Source: CAVWSM01 sp963798505 | GTDB taxonomy: Bacteria; Actinomycetota; Actinomycetes; Jiangellales; Jiangellaceae | Assembly: GCA_963798505.1 (NCBI GenBank) | Contig: CAWCTX010000008.1 | Coordinates: 103,458-167,457 of the forward strand | DNA length: 64,000 nt | Direction of reading: 5' to 3' | In this document: positions 53,946 to 63,997 of the stretch, piece by piece | Layout: each line of letters starts with the position of its first letter | Numbering within the stretch: the first letter of the stretch is position 1 | Program-made: the position numbers and the translations under genes | The notes under the pieces: generated by a model | What the model was told of the DNA's origin: nothing | The model's input: only the letters and a program-made list of their open reading frames with translations | Database searches by the model: none

Positions 53946-54359
53946 CTACTCCGCGTAGGGCTGGTCCTTGCCCTGGGCGCTGTAGCCGATGCTCCAGATG
54001 TAGCCGTCCGGGTCCGCGAAGGTACCGCCGTACCCGCCCCACGGCAGGGTGGCGGCCGGCTTGAGGATCGTGGCGCCCGCCTTCTCGGCTTCCGCGATGA
54101 TCTCGTCGACCCGCGCCTCGCTGCGCACCACGTAGGTGAGGACCAGCCCGCTGAACCCGCTACCCTCCGGGCTTGCGCCCACCTGGGCGGCCAGGCCGTC
54201 GCGGCCGTAGAAGCCGACGAGCGAGCCGCCGTGCGGGACGAAGAACACCGAGACGCGGTAGTCGTGCTGGACCTCCCAGCCGAGACCCTCCGTGTAGAAC
54301 CGCTTCGCCTGGTCCATGTCCTCGACGCCAAGGAGGATCGAGCTCACGTGCGCGTTCAT
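53946..54359 (-). CDS. VOC/glyoxalase-fold protein
   Basis: A 137-residue vicinal-oxygen-chelate protein: MNAHVSSILLGVEDMDQAKR, FYTEGLGWEVQHDYRVSVFF, GFSGLVLTYVVRSEARVDEI, KAGATILKPAATLPWGGYGG and FADPDGYIWSIGYSAQ. The two beta-alpha-beta-beta-beta modules and closing D-P-D-G-x-x-W are typical. AAGGAG precedes the ATG at 54359. The substrate is unknown; relatives include glyoxalase-like and bleomycin-resistance-like proteins. Confidence 0.88.
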   Translation of the reverse strand: MNAHVSSILLGVEDMDQAKRFYTEGLGWEVQHDYRVSVFFVPHGGSLVGFYGRDGLAAQVGASPEGSGFSGLVLTYVVRSEARVDEIIAEAEKAGATILKPAATLPWGGYGGTFADPDGYIWSIGYSAQGKDQPYAE

Positions 54360-54479
54360 GCCTTGTCTCCTTTGCTGCTTGGTGGTGATGAACGTGACCG
54401 TCACGCTACGTGCGGCACGGTGAGCGGTGCTTCTCGATTCCTGATCGGTCTGGTGGCTCGTTTCGCCACGCACGCCGAC

Positions 54480-54550
54480 ATCCCGCGTGGCAGGTAAAGG
54501 CACACGACCGCGTCGAAGGAGGCTGGGCCGAAGTCGGGCGGTGTGGCGTC
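54480..54550 (-). pseudogene. SAM-dependent methyltransferase fragment
   Basis: A short stretch DFGPASFDAVVCLYLPRG matches motif II/III of class I methyltransferases (D-F-x-x-x-S-F-D-A-V-V-x-x-Y). Neither the glycine-rich motif I nor a C-terminal half can be found on either side (54360-54727), so only a relic remains. Confidence 0.35.
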
Positions 54551-54727
54551 GCTGTTGAGCGCGAGCGGCCGCCTGGCAGTAGACCTCCACGAGACGAGTG
54601 GGGTCGGTAGGACTACGTCGGCGAATACTCCCGCTCTGCGGGAGTTCACGACCTGCCGCGAGCGGACAACGACCGACACCGCGGTTCGGTTAGGTCGCGG
54701 GCCGGCAACCAGGCCGTGCGCCCAGCG

Positions 54728-55504
54728 TTATCCGCGTAGGGCTTCCATCGGCGGCGGCGGTTTTCGCGCAAACAGCTGGCCGTATCCGGTGATCTCGAAT
54801 GTGGCGTGGGCGAGGGCCAGGAGGGCCCAGAGCAGCACCTGATTCGCGGTGATGACCGGACGGTCAATCGTGGCCTCCAAAGCCCCAATCGCCTCTGCGG
54901 CACGAAAGCCGTTGCCTGCGATGAAGACCGCCTCCGCGGCATCCGGCACGTGGCGAGACGTCCAGTTGTACACGGCGGCGGGTTCGATCCGATCTGGGTC
55001 CCGCGGGAGCCCGGCCGACGCGGACGAGACCACCTCGAAGCCCTGGCTTCGGAAGTAGGCCGCACCCAGCGCATCAAGCTCCTCGCCGAACCACGGTGGG
55101 TCGACCAGCGCGACCCGCTCGACCTCGAGAACCCGCAACGCCAGCACCGCCGAGGCGCACGTGGCTGCGACCGGAACGCCGCTCCGCCTGGAGAGCCTTG
55201 CGACCAGGGCCGCCTCATCACCGAAGCCGATCCCGTACGCCGAGCTGGCCGACGCAAAGCCAATCACATCAATCGACTCCGCGGCGAGCGTCGCCGCCGC
55301 GTCATCCAGAAGGGGCGGCGCGGTCAACGCCCGTGCCGCCAGGAGAGTCGGCGGGCCCGCGGCCACATCGACCGCCGCCGCCTCGGCCGGCACGCGCGCC
55401 ACGCGCGTCGCCAGCCGGCCAGGCGCCATCGTCGGGAACTCCACCTCCGGGCCCATCGCCACGTGCGGGGTCACCACACCGATCTGAATCAACCTGTCGC
55501 CCAT
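54728..55504 (-). CDS. Asp/Glu racemase superfamily protein, maleate isomerase/arylmalonate decarboxylase-like
   Basis: 258 residues. MGDRLIQIGVVTPHVAMGPE begins the first half. The first catalytic-Cys position is replaced by Ser/Ala in VIGFASASSAYGIGFGDEAA, then comes SGVPVAATCASAVLALRVLE, RVALVDPPWFGEELDALGAA, VFIAGNGFRAAEAIGALEAT and PVITANQVLLWALLALAHAT. In maleate isomerases both halves provide a Cys. Here only CASAVLAL retains a nearby Cys and the second position reads AGNGFRA, so catalysis may differ or be lost. Cytoplasmic; substrate unknown. Confidence 0.82.
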   Translation of the reverse strand: MGDRLIQIGVVTPHVAMGPEVEFPTMAPGRLATRVARVPAEAAAVDVAAGPPTLLAARALTAPPLLDDAAATLAAESIDVIGFASASSAYGIGFGDEAALVARLSRRSGVPVAATCASAVLALRVLEVERVALVDPPWFGEELDALGAAYFRSQGFEVVSSASAGLPRDPDRIEPAAVYNWTSRHVPDAAEAVFIAGNGFRAAEAIGALEATIDRPVITANQVLLWALLALAHATFEITGYGQLFARKPPPPMEALRG

Positions 55505-55744
55505 CCCACCGCGAGAGTAACCAAGGGTCGGTCAGTCGCGGGTCATTCGCGTCGGTCCCGCCACCTCGGCGTGACCGGATGCTTCTGATGCCAACCGAGG
55601 TAGTGGTCTGCGCGTTTGACGGCTTTCTGCGCGACATCGGGCCGTGGCCGCGGGCGGGTGGCGGAGCCGGACCTTCTCCGCTGGATCCACCGCCAACCTG
55701 GGAACGGCCCGGACGCTCGAGTGAGAGCGCCCGGGTAACCCCCT

Positions 55745-56131
55745 CTACGAGGACGCCGCAGCCGCTTCTTGCATGTTCTTGGTCACGACCTTCATCGTGC
55801 GGCCGAGCTCCTCGGTGGGGCTGAACTCGACCACCTCGGTCCCGGCGTACAGAACCGGCGTGTGACCTGGGCCGACGTAGTACGCGTCGCCGGCCTCGAA
55901 CACCTCTTCACCGTCCCCGGAACGGAAGGCGAGCTTGCCCTTGAGCACGTAGCCCATATGTACGCTTTGGCACTGGTCGTTGGGGAGCCCAGTGAAGAAG
56001 GGCGCCAGGTCGGCGTCCTGCGTGTACGTCTCAAAGCCGACCGTCCAGCCACCCTCAAAGTGCTCGAAGTGCCCCTCGTAGCCCTCGACGGTTTCGTGCT
56101 CGGAAGCGGTTTCCTTCGACGCCTTCGGCAT
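55745..56131 (-). CDS. Cupin-domain protein
   Basis: A 128-residue single-domain cupin: MPKASKETASEHETVEGYEG, HFEHFEGGWTVGFETYTQDA, NDQCQSVHMGYVLKGKLAFR, GEEVFEAGDAYYVGPGHTPV and VVEFSPTEELGRTMKVV. The usual first-motif His pair is reduced (one His in SVHMGYV), with a Glu/His second motif (GHTPV). Such stand-alone cupins often bind a metal and a small acid. GGGGG before the ATG at 56131 serves as ribosome-binding site. Confidence 0.85.
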   Translation of the reverse strand: MPKASKETASEHETVEGYEGHFEHFEGGWTVGFETYTQDADLAPFFTGLPNDQCQSVHMGYVLKGKLAFRSGDGEEVFEAGDAYYVGPGHTPVLYAGTEVVEFSPTEELGRTMKVVTKNMQEAAAASS

Positions 56132-56620
56132 CTCGTACCCCCCTTGTAGTTGTTCATCGCGAGTCTCGCGTGTTGCCCGCTGATCTGCAAACGGCGCTGC
56201 TGGGTGTCCTTGTCGCCGCCGTCGCCGGGGATGGCATCGCCGCCAGTCGCTTCAGCGGCGGCGTCGAGGCCCGGTCCCCACCTGCGGCACAAGTCGACCG
56301 TCAGACCCGCCATGATTCTCCCGCGCCATTGCACATTGTGTGTGCTGGCTGGTGCACGACTGGGAAGCGATGCCGAGATTCTGATGGGTCGAGTCGCGAG
56401 ACGCGGAGAGCGATGGTGCGCCGATCACGAGTGAACTCATGCCTCGCCGAGCAGTTCGGTGCTCAAGCCGATTCACTACGCACTGTGATGCCACGTGTTC
56501 GGCGTGTCGCCGTCGTTGGATCTTGGGTTGCTGTCACCTTGGTGGTGGACGTACGGCCCAACATGGGTGAGTCGTACGACGTAGTGCGGCTCCGCCTCGG
56601 CCACCGAGGAGGTGCATCCG
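56132..56620. other. Stretch of 489 bp upstream of the conjugation operon
   Basis: No gene is supported. The interval separates the divergent cupin gene and the transfer operon and presumably holds both promoters. A strong Shine-Dalgarno GAGGAGG (56606-56612) belongs to the pilin-like gene. No clear operator dyad was recognised by eye. Confidence 0.4.
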
Positions 56621-56875
56621 ATGATCCCTACGACCCTCCTGAGTCAACCGGACGTCAACACCGACGGCATCGTCGAGTGGGGCGTCAAGAACATCATTCC
56701 GATCCTGCTGCTCGTGGTCGGCATCTCGATCATCGCCAGCGCCCGCAAGGGCCGGATGAGCGAGAACGCGGGCACGATCAGCAACGTCATGTTGGGCTGC
56801 ATCGTGATCGCGGGTGCGGCGTTCTTCTACGCGTTCGCCGGGGACATCGCCAGCTTCATCTTCGCCGGGGGCTAG
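56621..56875 (+). CDS. Pilin-like (VirB2/TrbC-type) small membrane protein of a conjugation operon
   Basis: An 84-residue product with two hydrophobic helices: IIPILLLVVGISIIASARKG and VMLGCIVIAGAAFFYAFAGD, separated by a short charged loop (RMSENAGTIS). The two-helix, loop-in-cytoplasm layout is that of VirB2/TrbC pilin-type subunits and of the small first genes of actinobacterial transfer operons. I chose ATG 56621 because GAGGAGG lies eight bases upstream. Three bases separate its stop from the next gene. Confidence 0.65.
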   Translation: MIPTTLLSQPDVNTDGIVEWGVKNIIPILLLVVGISIIASARKGRMSENAGTISNVMLGCIVIAGAAFFYAFAGDIASFIFAGG

Positions 56876-56878
56876 GCG

Positions 56879-57236
56879 ATGCGGTTGCGCCCGGATGACG
56901 AGGTCTACCGGGTCGACGCGGTGTGGCTGGGCCCGCAGGGGTTCACGCTGCCGTGGGTGGCCCGCTACTCGGCGTACGGCATCTGGCTGACCCTGTTCGT
57001 CGCCGTCCTGCTGTTCGAGGCCATCACGCCGCTCACCGTGGGCATCCCGCCGATGTGGGAGTTCGTGTTCACCGTGTTGGCGACGTACGCGTTGATGGGT
57101 GTGGTCGACCACGAGCGGCCGGTCGCTCACGGTGGTGCAGACCGTACGGTCCGAGGCGCACGCACCCCGCGCAGCAAAGCCGGCACTCACGCGGCGAGTC
57201 ACCACCAAACACGTCCGCATCAGGGGCACGAACTGA
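56879..57236 (+). CDS. Small membrane protein of the conjugation operon, PrgI/VirB3-like (one frameshift near 57115)
   Basis: About 118 residues. MRLRPDDEVYRVDAVWLGPQ, GFTLPWVARYSAYGIWLTLF, VAVLLFEAITPLTV and MWEFVFTVLATYALMGVVDH give two membrane helices. After ERP one extra base shifts to RSLTVVQTVRSEAHAPRAAK and RRVTTKHVRIRGTN, ending at 57236. The stop shares a base with the ATPase start (TGATG), the usual coupling in such operons. In type IV secretion, PrgI/VirB3-type proteins sit next to and bind the VirB4 ATPase. Confidence 0.7.
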
Positions 57237-59753
57237 TGCGCCGCCGCGAACGACACCGCACGACCGAGCTGCAGCTGGCGTTGCGGGAGATCAACGGCCA
57301 TCTCACCTACACGGATTCGGCAGTGTGGGCGTGGTACGTGCTGCCGTCGCAGCAGTGGGCGTTCCGGTCGGACTCGCAACGCGAGGCGCTCATCCTGTCG
57401 GGCGGCGACGCGTTGTCGGCGCTGGGCGGCCGGCGCGTGCATATCCGGGTCACCAACCGGCCCTATCCGGTCGCGGCGTGGGCCCGGCGTCTGCACGGGC
57501 TGACGCCGTCGCCGATGCCGGCCTGGCCTGACCAACTTGTCGCCACCCAGCAGCATCTGCGCACCCAGACGATGGCCGAGAAGGAGGTCTACCTCGGAGT
57601 CCGCATCACAGACCGCTCGGCCAACAGCCTCGCCATCGACAAGATGCTGCGACGCACCACCAAACGCGAAGCCGCCAAGCTGGCGCCCACCGTCGACCGG
57701 ATCACCGAGGCGGTCGCGCTACCCGGCATGGAGGGCCGACCGGTCACCGCCGCCGAGCTGGAGTGGCTGCTGCGCCGCTCCACCGCCCTGTGCCTGCCGC
57801 CGCCGCTGCACCTGTCCCCCGTGCCCGACGACCGTTGGCACGCCGACGACCTGCACACCCTGACCGACCCCGTCGAGTACGAGGCGCAGCCGTTCGCCCG
57901 CACCGTCAAGGTCACCGGCCGGGTCGGCGACCGCATCGTCACCCGCCACGTCGCGGTCCTCACGCTGGGGCGGGTGGAGGAGATCGACGCCCCGCACCCG
58001 GCGCACGACCCGTGGCTCGCACATTCGGACCGGCTGCCGTTCCCGGCCGAGTGGTCGATGCGGCTCGACCTGTTGGGCGGGATCGAGGCCCGCAAGGCCA
58101 TCCAACGCAAGCTGCTCGTGGTGCGGGACATGCAACGCCATTACCGCGAGCACGACCTCGACGAGCCGCTCGCCCTGGACCGGCAGGCCAAGCACGCCAG
58201 ATCCACCGAGGACGAGATGACCACCGGCGCCGAAGTGCTCGCCACCCGGGTGCACGGCTGGTTCCGCCTCGCCATCGCCGGCCGCGACGAACCCGAGTGC
58301 CTGGAGCGGGTGCGGCAGGCGGTCGCCTCCTACCGCGGCCGCCGCATGACCCTGGAGCATCCGAAGGGCCAGTACGGGCTGCTGCGCGAGTTCATCCCCG
58401 GCGAGCCGGTCGCCTCCACCGCCTACCGGCGCCGCCTCCCCGTTCTATATGTGTCCGCCGGCGTCCCTGCCGCGTCCAGCCGGGTCGGCGACCGCCGCGG
58501 CCCGTACCTCGGCTACACCACCGGCTCGTCCCGCCGCGCGGTGATGTTCGACCCGCACTACGCCACCGAGGTCCGCGAAACCTCCGGCCTGGTCCCGATC
58601 GTCGGCGGCCTCGGCGCCGGCAAGTCCGTGCTCATGGGGGCGGTGGTGTACGACGCGGTGCTGCGCGGCATCGGCTCGGTCATCTTCGACCCCTCCGGAC
58701 CGCTCGCCCGGCTGTGCGCGCTGCCCGAGCTGGCCGACCGGGCGCAGCACCTGGACCTGACGTCGGCGGCGCCCGGCACACTGAACCCGTTCTCGATCGT
58801 GCTGCCACCGCGGCGCGACCGGTTCGAGTCCGACGACGCGTACGAGGAGGCCAAGGCGGTCGCCGCCGCCGACCGGCGGCTGCTGGCCACCGATGTTGTA
58901 CGGATGCTGCTGCCGCCGTCGGTGGATCGGATGCCGGACACCGCGCTGGTCGTGCAGGACGCGGTGCACGCCACCAAGGGCGCCCCGAACGCGTCGCTGT
59001 GGGAGATCATCAAACACCTCGAGCAGCTCGAGCACCCGCACGGCAAGGTGATCGCCCGCTACCTGCGTGACACCGCCGAGCTGCCGATGGCCCGGCTGTT
59101 CTTCCCCGCCGGCGCCTACCCGTTCCGCGAGCTCGACGCGCTGCTCACCGTGCTCACGATGCCGGGGCTGGTGCTGCCGCCGCGCAACGTCGACCGGGAG
59201 CACTGGTCGACCTCCGAACTCTTCGCCGTACCGCTGCTGCACCTGGCCGCCTGGTACGCGACCCGCGCCGTGTACGGGCGGCCGATGCGTGAACGCAAGC
59301 TGATGGCCCTCGACGAGACCCACTTCCTCGGCGACTGGTCGATGGGCCGCGCCCTGTTCACCCGGCTCGGCCGCGACTCCCGTAAATGGAACACCTGCGT
59401 GCTCGCCGCCTCCCAAACTCCGGCCGACATCCTCGGCATGGACGTCGGCAACCTCGTCTCCGCCGCGTTCGTCGGCCGCCTCGAGGACGGCGACGCCGCC
59501 GCCGACGGGCTGCGGCTGCTCGGCGTCGAACGCGGCGTCGGCTACGAACGCGTCCTCGGCACCCTGTCCGCCGGCCGCGGCGACGTGCCGTACCGGGAGT
59601 TCGTCGTCCGCGACGTCGACGGCCGCGTCGACAAGGTCCGCATCGACCTCACCCACAACCCGTCCCTGCTGTCCGCGTTGGACACCACCGCCAAGGCCCC
59701 CGACCTACCCGACACCGACACGAGAAGACGACGGCGCGGCCTGGGTGGCCTGA
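57236..59753 (+). CDS. VirB4/TraC-type conjugative ATPase (one frameshift near the 3' end)
   Basis: About 838 residues; energises a type IV secretion-like transfer channel. The N-terminal domain starts MRRRERHRTTELQLALREIN. The P-loop IVGGLGAGKSVLMGA has its GKS at about 462-464. Walker B-type LMALDETHFLGDWSMGRAL has Asp693/Glu694. Further motifs are VLAASQTPADILGMDVGNLV (arginine/Gln finger region) and DDAYEEAKAVAAADRRLL. Near 59721 an extra base interrupts the tail; the natural end is DDGAAWVA with TGA at 59751-59753, directly followed by the next ATG. Coupled to its neighbours on both sides. The lack of a relaxase in the window leaves the DNA-processing step unassigned. Confidence 0.88.
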
Positions 59754-61653
59754 ATGCTGCGCCGCGCCGTCCTCGCACTCCTGGCCGGCCTGGCGTTCCT
59801 GGCGTTGTCGGCGCCGACCGCGCAGGCGTTGCCGTTCGTGCCGGACTGCAAGGACTCCCCCGAGGCCGAGGCACCCGGGCGGGGCATCACCGGTTGGTTC
59901 GAGACCGAACCCGACCCGCTGCCCCCGGTCGACGACCCGTTCGCCGAGGACGCGGAGACGTCGGTGGTGGAGCAGTACGGCTACGCCGGGCTGCGCTGGA
60001 ACACCTACGACCTCGGCTGCGGCCCGGACATCACCCGCAACCCCGACGCCACCGTCGGCACCGCCATCGCCAACTGGATCCTCAACATCCCCAAGGCGAT
60101 GGCCGCACTGACCACCTCGGTCACCGAGACCGCGTTCGCCCCCGACTTCCTGCAGGTGTTCGACCCGCTCGTCATCAACGTGTCCACCACCCTGCACGAG
60201 CGGATCTTCACCGCCTGGCTGCCGCTCACCCTGGCCGCGCTCGGGACGTGGCTGATCTTCAAGGCCCGCCGCGCCAGCCTCGCCACCGCCACCGCCGCGG
60301 TCGGCTGGGCGATCCTGGTGCTCACCGTCACGATCGCGCTGTTCCGCTGGCCGGTCGAGGCCGGCCAGTTCGCCGACGAGACGGTCACCGAGACGCTCGG
60401 CGCGGTCACCGGCGGGCTGACCGACAGCGACACCGGCGACACCCCCGCACAGCGGGCCGCCGACAACGTGCACGAGTCGCTGCTCTACAACACATGGCTG
60501 GCCGGGGCGTTGGGCAGCGCGGACAGCGACACCGCCCGCACGTACGGGCCGCAGCTGTTCGACGCCCAAGCCCTGACGTGGCGGGAGGCCGACCTGATCG
60601 AACGCGGCGGCAAACCCATCCGCGACGCCATCCTCGAAGCGAAGGCCGACAAGTTCGAACGCATCGCCGCCGAGATCGCCGACCGCGACCCCGACGCGTA
60701 CGCCCACCTGACCGGCAAACGCTCCGACACCCGCGTCGGCTACGCCATCCTCGCCACCGTCGCCGCGCTCTGCTCGCTGCCGTTCCTACTGGTGTCCTCG
60801 TTCCTGGTGCTGGCCGCGTTTCTCATCGTCCGGTTCGCGGTCATGCTGTTCCCCGCCATCGCTGTCCTCGGCCTGTTCCCGTCGACCCGTGGGCTGGTGA
60901 TCGGCACTTTCCGTACGGTCGGCGCCGCCCTCGTCAATGCCGTCGTCTTCGGCATCGCCGCCGCCATCACCATCCGCGGCATGGGCCTCATCCTCGACCC
61001 TCGATCCCAGCTGCCCGGGTGGCTGGCAATCGTGCTGATGCTCGCGTTCAGCCTCGTCATGTGGGTCGCCACCAAGCCGTTCCGGCACCTGACCAGCATG
61101 GTCAACCCCGACCACACCTTCGCCGCCGCCGCCGGCGCCGTCGGCACCACCGGCACGTCCGTCGGCCGCGGCGCCAAACGGGTCGGCTCAGCCGCGGCCG
61201 GTGCGTTCATCGGCGGCGCCGGCGCCGCTGTTGCCGCCAACGCACTACGCGACGACGAACCGTGCCGAGCCGCCACCCGAACGTGCCGAGGCACGCAGCC
61301 ACCACGACCCAGCGCCTCAGCCTGCGGCCATTGCTGCACGAGCAGCGCCCGCGCTCCTCTGCGGCGTCTGCCGACTGGGCTCGACCCGCCGGCGCCGCTC
61401 ACTCCAGCGATGGCGGTCGGACCCCGACGACCGCTCGAGCCGGCCGGCCCGGCGCAAGTCCCGGTCGAGGCCGTGGAAGCCGCGTCGTCGTACGCCACCC
61501 ACAGCCGCCAGCCGACGCGAGCGCACAACGATGTCGATGTCCGCAACCATCGAGACGCAAACGGACGCACCGAACGAAGCCGCGTGGTCGGACGACGAGG
61601 ACGTCTATGTCATCTACCACCCCACCGACGAGCGCGACGACGATGCTGCCTGA
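59754..61653 (+). CDS. VirB6/TrbL-like polytopic membrane protein (frameshift near 61262)
   Basis: About 630 residues. The signal-like helix MLRRAVLALLAGLAFLALSA is followed by an extracytoplasmic segment with Cys residues (FVPDCKDS; YDLGCGPD), then about seven membrane helices at roughly 150-460 (TAWLPLTLAALGTWLIFKAR; AILVLTVTIALFRW; LVSSFLVLAAFLIVRFAVML; LVNAVVFGIAAAITIRG). The C-terminal part is Ala/Gly-rich and breaks frame near 61262 (RDDEP), after which more changes are likely. The end DEDVYVIYHPTDERDDDAA at 61653 is typical for these proteins. It would form the inner-membrane channel core of the transfer apparatus. Confidence 0.8.
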
Positions 61654-62146
61654 CCTCGCCCGCTGGGCATTCGCCTCGCCCCGCCGAGTGGCGCTACTCG
61701 CCGCTCGCGCTCCGTGCCGCGTGTTCTCGCTGGTGCAGCTGAGCTCGGGTCCGGAGCCCGTACGCACCACGACCGCGCCTGCGCCCACCCACGCGGCGAG
61801 CGCGCAACCCGACAACGAGGCATCGGCGCACGATGAGCACGAGCACGATGCGCACGCGGCCGAGACATCAGTGGCAGCATTCCTGTCCGCCTGGCTGACC
61901 ACCGACCAATCGCAGCAGAACTGGATCGCGGCACTGCGCCCGCACATCACCGACCAGCTCGCGACCGGCCTCGCCGCCACCGATCCCGCACGAGTCCCGA
62001 CCGGGCCTCTGCTCAACATGCAGCCCGTCCTGGTCGGGGACTACGTCGCGGTCTTCACCGCCGAGCTGACCGCGACATCGGTCGAGGTGGAGGCCGTGTT
62101 CGAGGGTGCCCGTTGGCTCGTCTCCGACATCCGCCAAAGCGGCTGA
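61643..62146 (+). CDS. Conjugal transfer protein, TcpC/VirB8-like
   Basis: 167 residues from ATG 61643, which overlaps the VirB6-like stop. An N-terminal hydrophobic region (about 15-40, AFASPRRVALLAARAPCRVF, possibly carrying an indel) precedes a Thr/Ala/His-rich linker and a domain with AAFLSAWLTTDQSQQNWIAA, LRPHITDQLATGLAATDPAR and VGDYVAVFTAELTATSVEVE, VFEGARWLVSDIRQSG. The NTF2-like fold expected of TcpC/VirB8 fits the helix-then-sheet order. It would link inner-membrane parts of the channel. Confidence 0.65.
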   Translation: MLPDLARWAFASPRRVALLAARAPCRVFSLVQLSSGPEPVRTTTAPAPTHAASAQPDNEASAHDEHEHDAHAAETSVAAFLSAWLTTDQSQQNWIAALRPHITDQLATGLAATDPARVPTGPLLNMQPVLVGDYVAVFTAELTATSVEVEAVFEGARWLVSDIRQSG

Positions 62147-62149
62147 CTC

Positions 62150-63165
62150 ATGCGACGCGTCGCCGGCCTGCTGCTCACGCTGGGCGGGCTCACCATCGTC
62201 GGCGGGTTCCTGGCCGTCGCCGCACTGTTCATGTCGGCCGGGATGGAATCCGAGGACAACGACCACCCAAGCAGCCGCTGTGAGCATGTGCACGATCGCC
62301 GGTGACGTCGGGGATGGTTCCCTCACCATGGAGCAGCAGGACAACGCGACGACCATCGTCGAGGTCGGCATCGCGCGCGGCATCCCGCCCCGAGGACTCG
62401 TCATCGCGATCGCCACCGCGCTCCAAGAGTCTGGGCTGCGCAACCTGGCCGGCGGCGACCGCGACAGCGCCGGCCTCTTCCAACAACGACCTTCCGCCGG
62501 CTGGGGAACCCATGCGCTGGTCACCGACCCTGCATACGCGGCCCACGCCTTCTACGGCGGTCCCGACCACCCACCCGCCAACCCAGGACTGCTCGACATC
62601 GCCGGGCTGGGAACAGATGCCGGTGACCGCCGCGGCGCAAGCCGTGCAGCGCTCCGCGTTCCCCAACGCCTACGCCAAACACGAAGCACGAGCCGCCGCC
62701 ATCGTCGAAGCCATCACCGGCGCTGCGCCCGACGCGTGCCGCCCGCTAGCGCGCGGACAGTGGGTACTCCCCCTCGCCGAAGGCTCCTACCGGCTCACCT
62801 CCGGCTACGGACCACGCACCCACCCCATCCGCGGCACGACGGACTTCCACAGCGGCCTCGACATGGCCGCACCCCACGGCACACGCGTCGTCGCCGTCAC
62901 CGACGGCGAAGTCATCTTCGCCGGAGCCGGCGGCGGCTACGGCAACCTCGTCAAAGTCCGGCACACCAACGGTGTCGAATCCTGGTTCGCCCACCTCAGC
63001 GCCATCAGCGTCCAACAGGGACAACAGCTGCAGCCCGGCGACGAGCTGGGCCGCGTCGGCTCCACCGGCAGCTCCACCGGCCCCCACCTCCACCTCGAGA
63101 TCCGCGTCGACGGCCGCCCCACCGACCCCGCGCTCTGGCTCCGCAGCAAGGGCCTCACACCATGA
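62150..63165 (+). CDS. Peptidoglycan hydrolase: lysozyme-like plus M23 peptidase (two frame changes)
   Basis: About 338 residues. MRRVAGLLLTLGGLTIVGGF is a signal anchor. After a one-base change near 62265 a transglycosylase-like domain follows (AIATALQESGLRNLAGGDRD, SAGLFQQRPSAGWGTHALV, catalytic Glu in LQESG). A second change near 62615 leads to VTAAAQAVQRSAFPNAYAKH and the LytM/M23 peptidase (FHSGLDMAAPHGTRVVAVTD; VKVRHTNGVESWFAHLSAIS; GPHLHLEIRVDGRP) with the H-x(n)-D and H-x-H zinc ligands. Such dual hydrolases open the wall locally for the transfer channel. Last large gene of the operon. Confidence 0.87.
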
Positions 63166-63308
63166 GCGACAGCGATCTCGCTTACGCCGGCGCGTCATCA
63201 CCGCAGTGCGAACGGTGCCGCTTTCCGATCGATCCGTGGGTGGTTCGACTCGGTGGCCTTTTCGATCTTGACGGGCCGCTGACTGACCCGGATGCCGGGG
63301 CGGGATGA
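63162..63308 (+). CDS. Small protein with C-x-x-C motif, operon end
   Basis: 48 residues: MSDSDLAYAGASSPQCERCR, FPIDPWVVRLGGLFDLDGPL, TDPDAGAG. The CERC pair could bind a metal. Its ATG overlaps the hydrolase stop (ATGA), so it is translated from the transfer mRNA. It may be complete or the start of a longer broken gene; the next 100 bp give no continuation. Confidence 0.5.
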   Translation: MSDSDLAYAGASSPQCERCRFPIDPWVVRLGGLFDLDGPLTDPDAGAG

Positions 63309-63415
63309 CTTGGAGTCGCCTGCGCGACGCTGGTGGCAGCCAGTCCGAGGCGATGAGTCTCGCGGTGGTCCCCGGTCTGTACCGACACCGATCCATCGCA
63401 CTCGAGGAGCACGAC

Positions 63416-63997
63416 ATGACCGCGACGTACACCTTCGACGTGTTCGCCAGCCTCGACGGCTACGGCTCCTACGGCCCGGGCGGCGACTGGGGCGGCTACT
63501 GGGGCAAGCAAGGCCCCGAGCTGCTCGACCACCGCCTTGCCTTGTTCGGCGACGAGCAGCGGATGGTCTTCGGCGCCACCACGTTCCGGCAGTTCGTGCA
63601 GATGTTGGCCTCGAGCAACGAGGAGTCCGACGTGCGTGACCCATGGGTCACCCGGATGAGGAACATGCCGGCAACGGTGGTGTCGACCACGCTGCAAGAA
63701 CCCCTCAACTGGCCGAACGCCACCGTCGTGAGCGGTGACGCCGTCGACGTCGTCGCCCGGCTTAAGGAGGAGTCCGAGGTGCCCTTGCGCTCGCACGGCA
63801 GCCTGTCGTTGAACCGGGCGCTGATGGCCGCCGGCCTGGTAGACCGCGTACAGGTGACGATATTCCCTGTCATCACCGGTCAGACAGGGATGGACCCGAT
63901 CTTCCAGGGTGCGGCCGACTTCGACCTGGAGCTGCTCGAGAGCCGGACGCTCGACGGTCGCATCCAAGAGCTCATCTACCGACCCAGCCTCCATTGA
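63416..63997 (+). CDS. Dihydrofolate reductase/RibD C-terminal-family reductase
   Basis: 193 residues of the DHFR-like fold: MTATYTFDVFASLDGYGSYG, HRLALFGDEQRMVFGATTFR, NMPATVVSTTLQEPLNWPNA, LRSHGSLSLNRALMAAGLVD and FPVITGQTGMDPIFQGAADF. The NADPH-binding G-A-T-T-F-R and R-S-H-G-S segments fit the RibD-C group, not classical DHFR. The GAGGAGCAC ribosome-binding site precedes ATG 63416. Such proteins act as pteridine or flavin-type reductases; the exact substrate is not predictable. It begins after the transfer operon and may be host DNA or cargo. Confidence 0.85.
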   Translation: MTATYTFDVFASLDGYGSYGPGGDWGGYWGKQGPELLDHRLALFGDEQRMVFGATTFRQFVQMLASSNEESDVRDPWVTRMRNMPATVVSTTLQEPLNWPNATVVSGDAVDVVARLKEESEVPLRSHGSLSLNRALMAAGLVDRVQVTIFPVITGQTGMDPIFQGAADFDLELLESRTLDGRIQELIYRPSLH

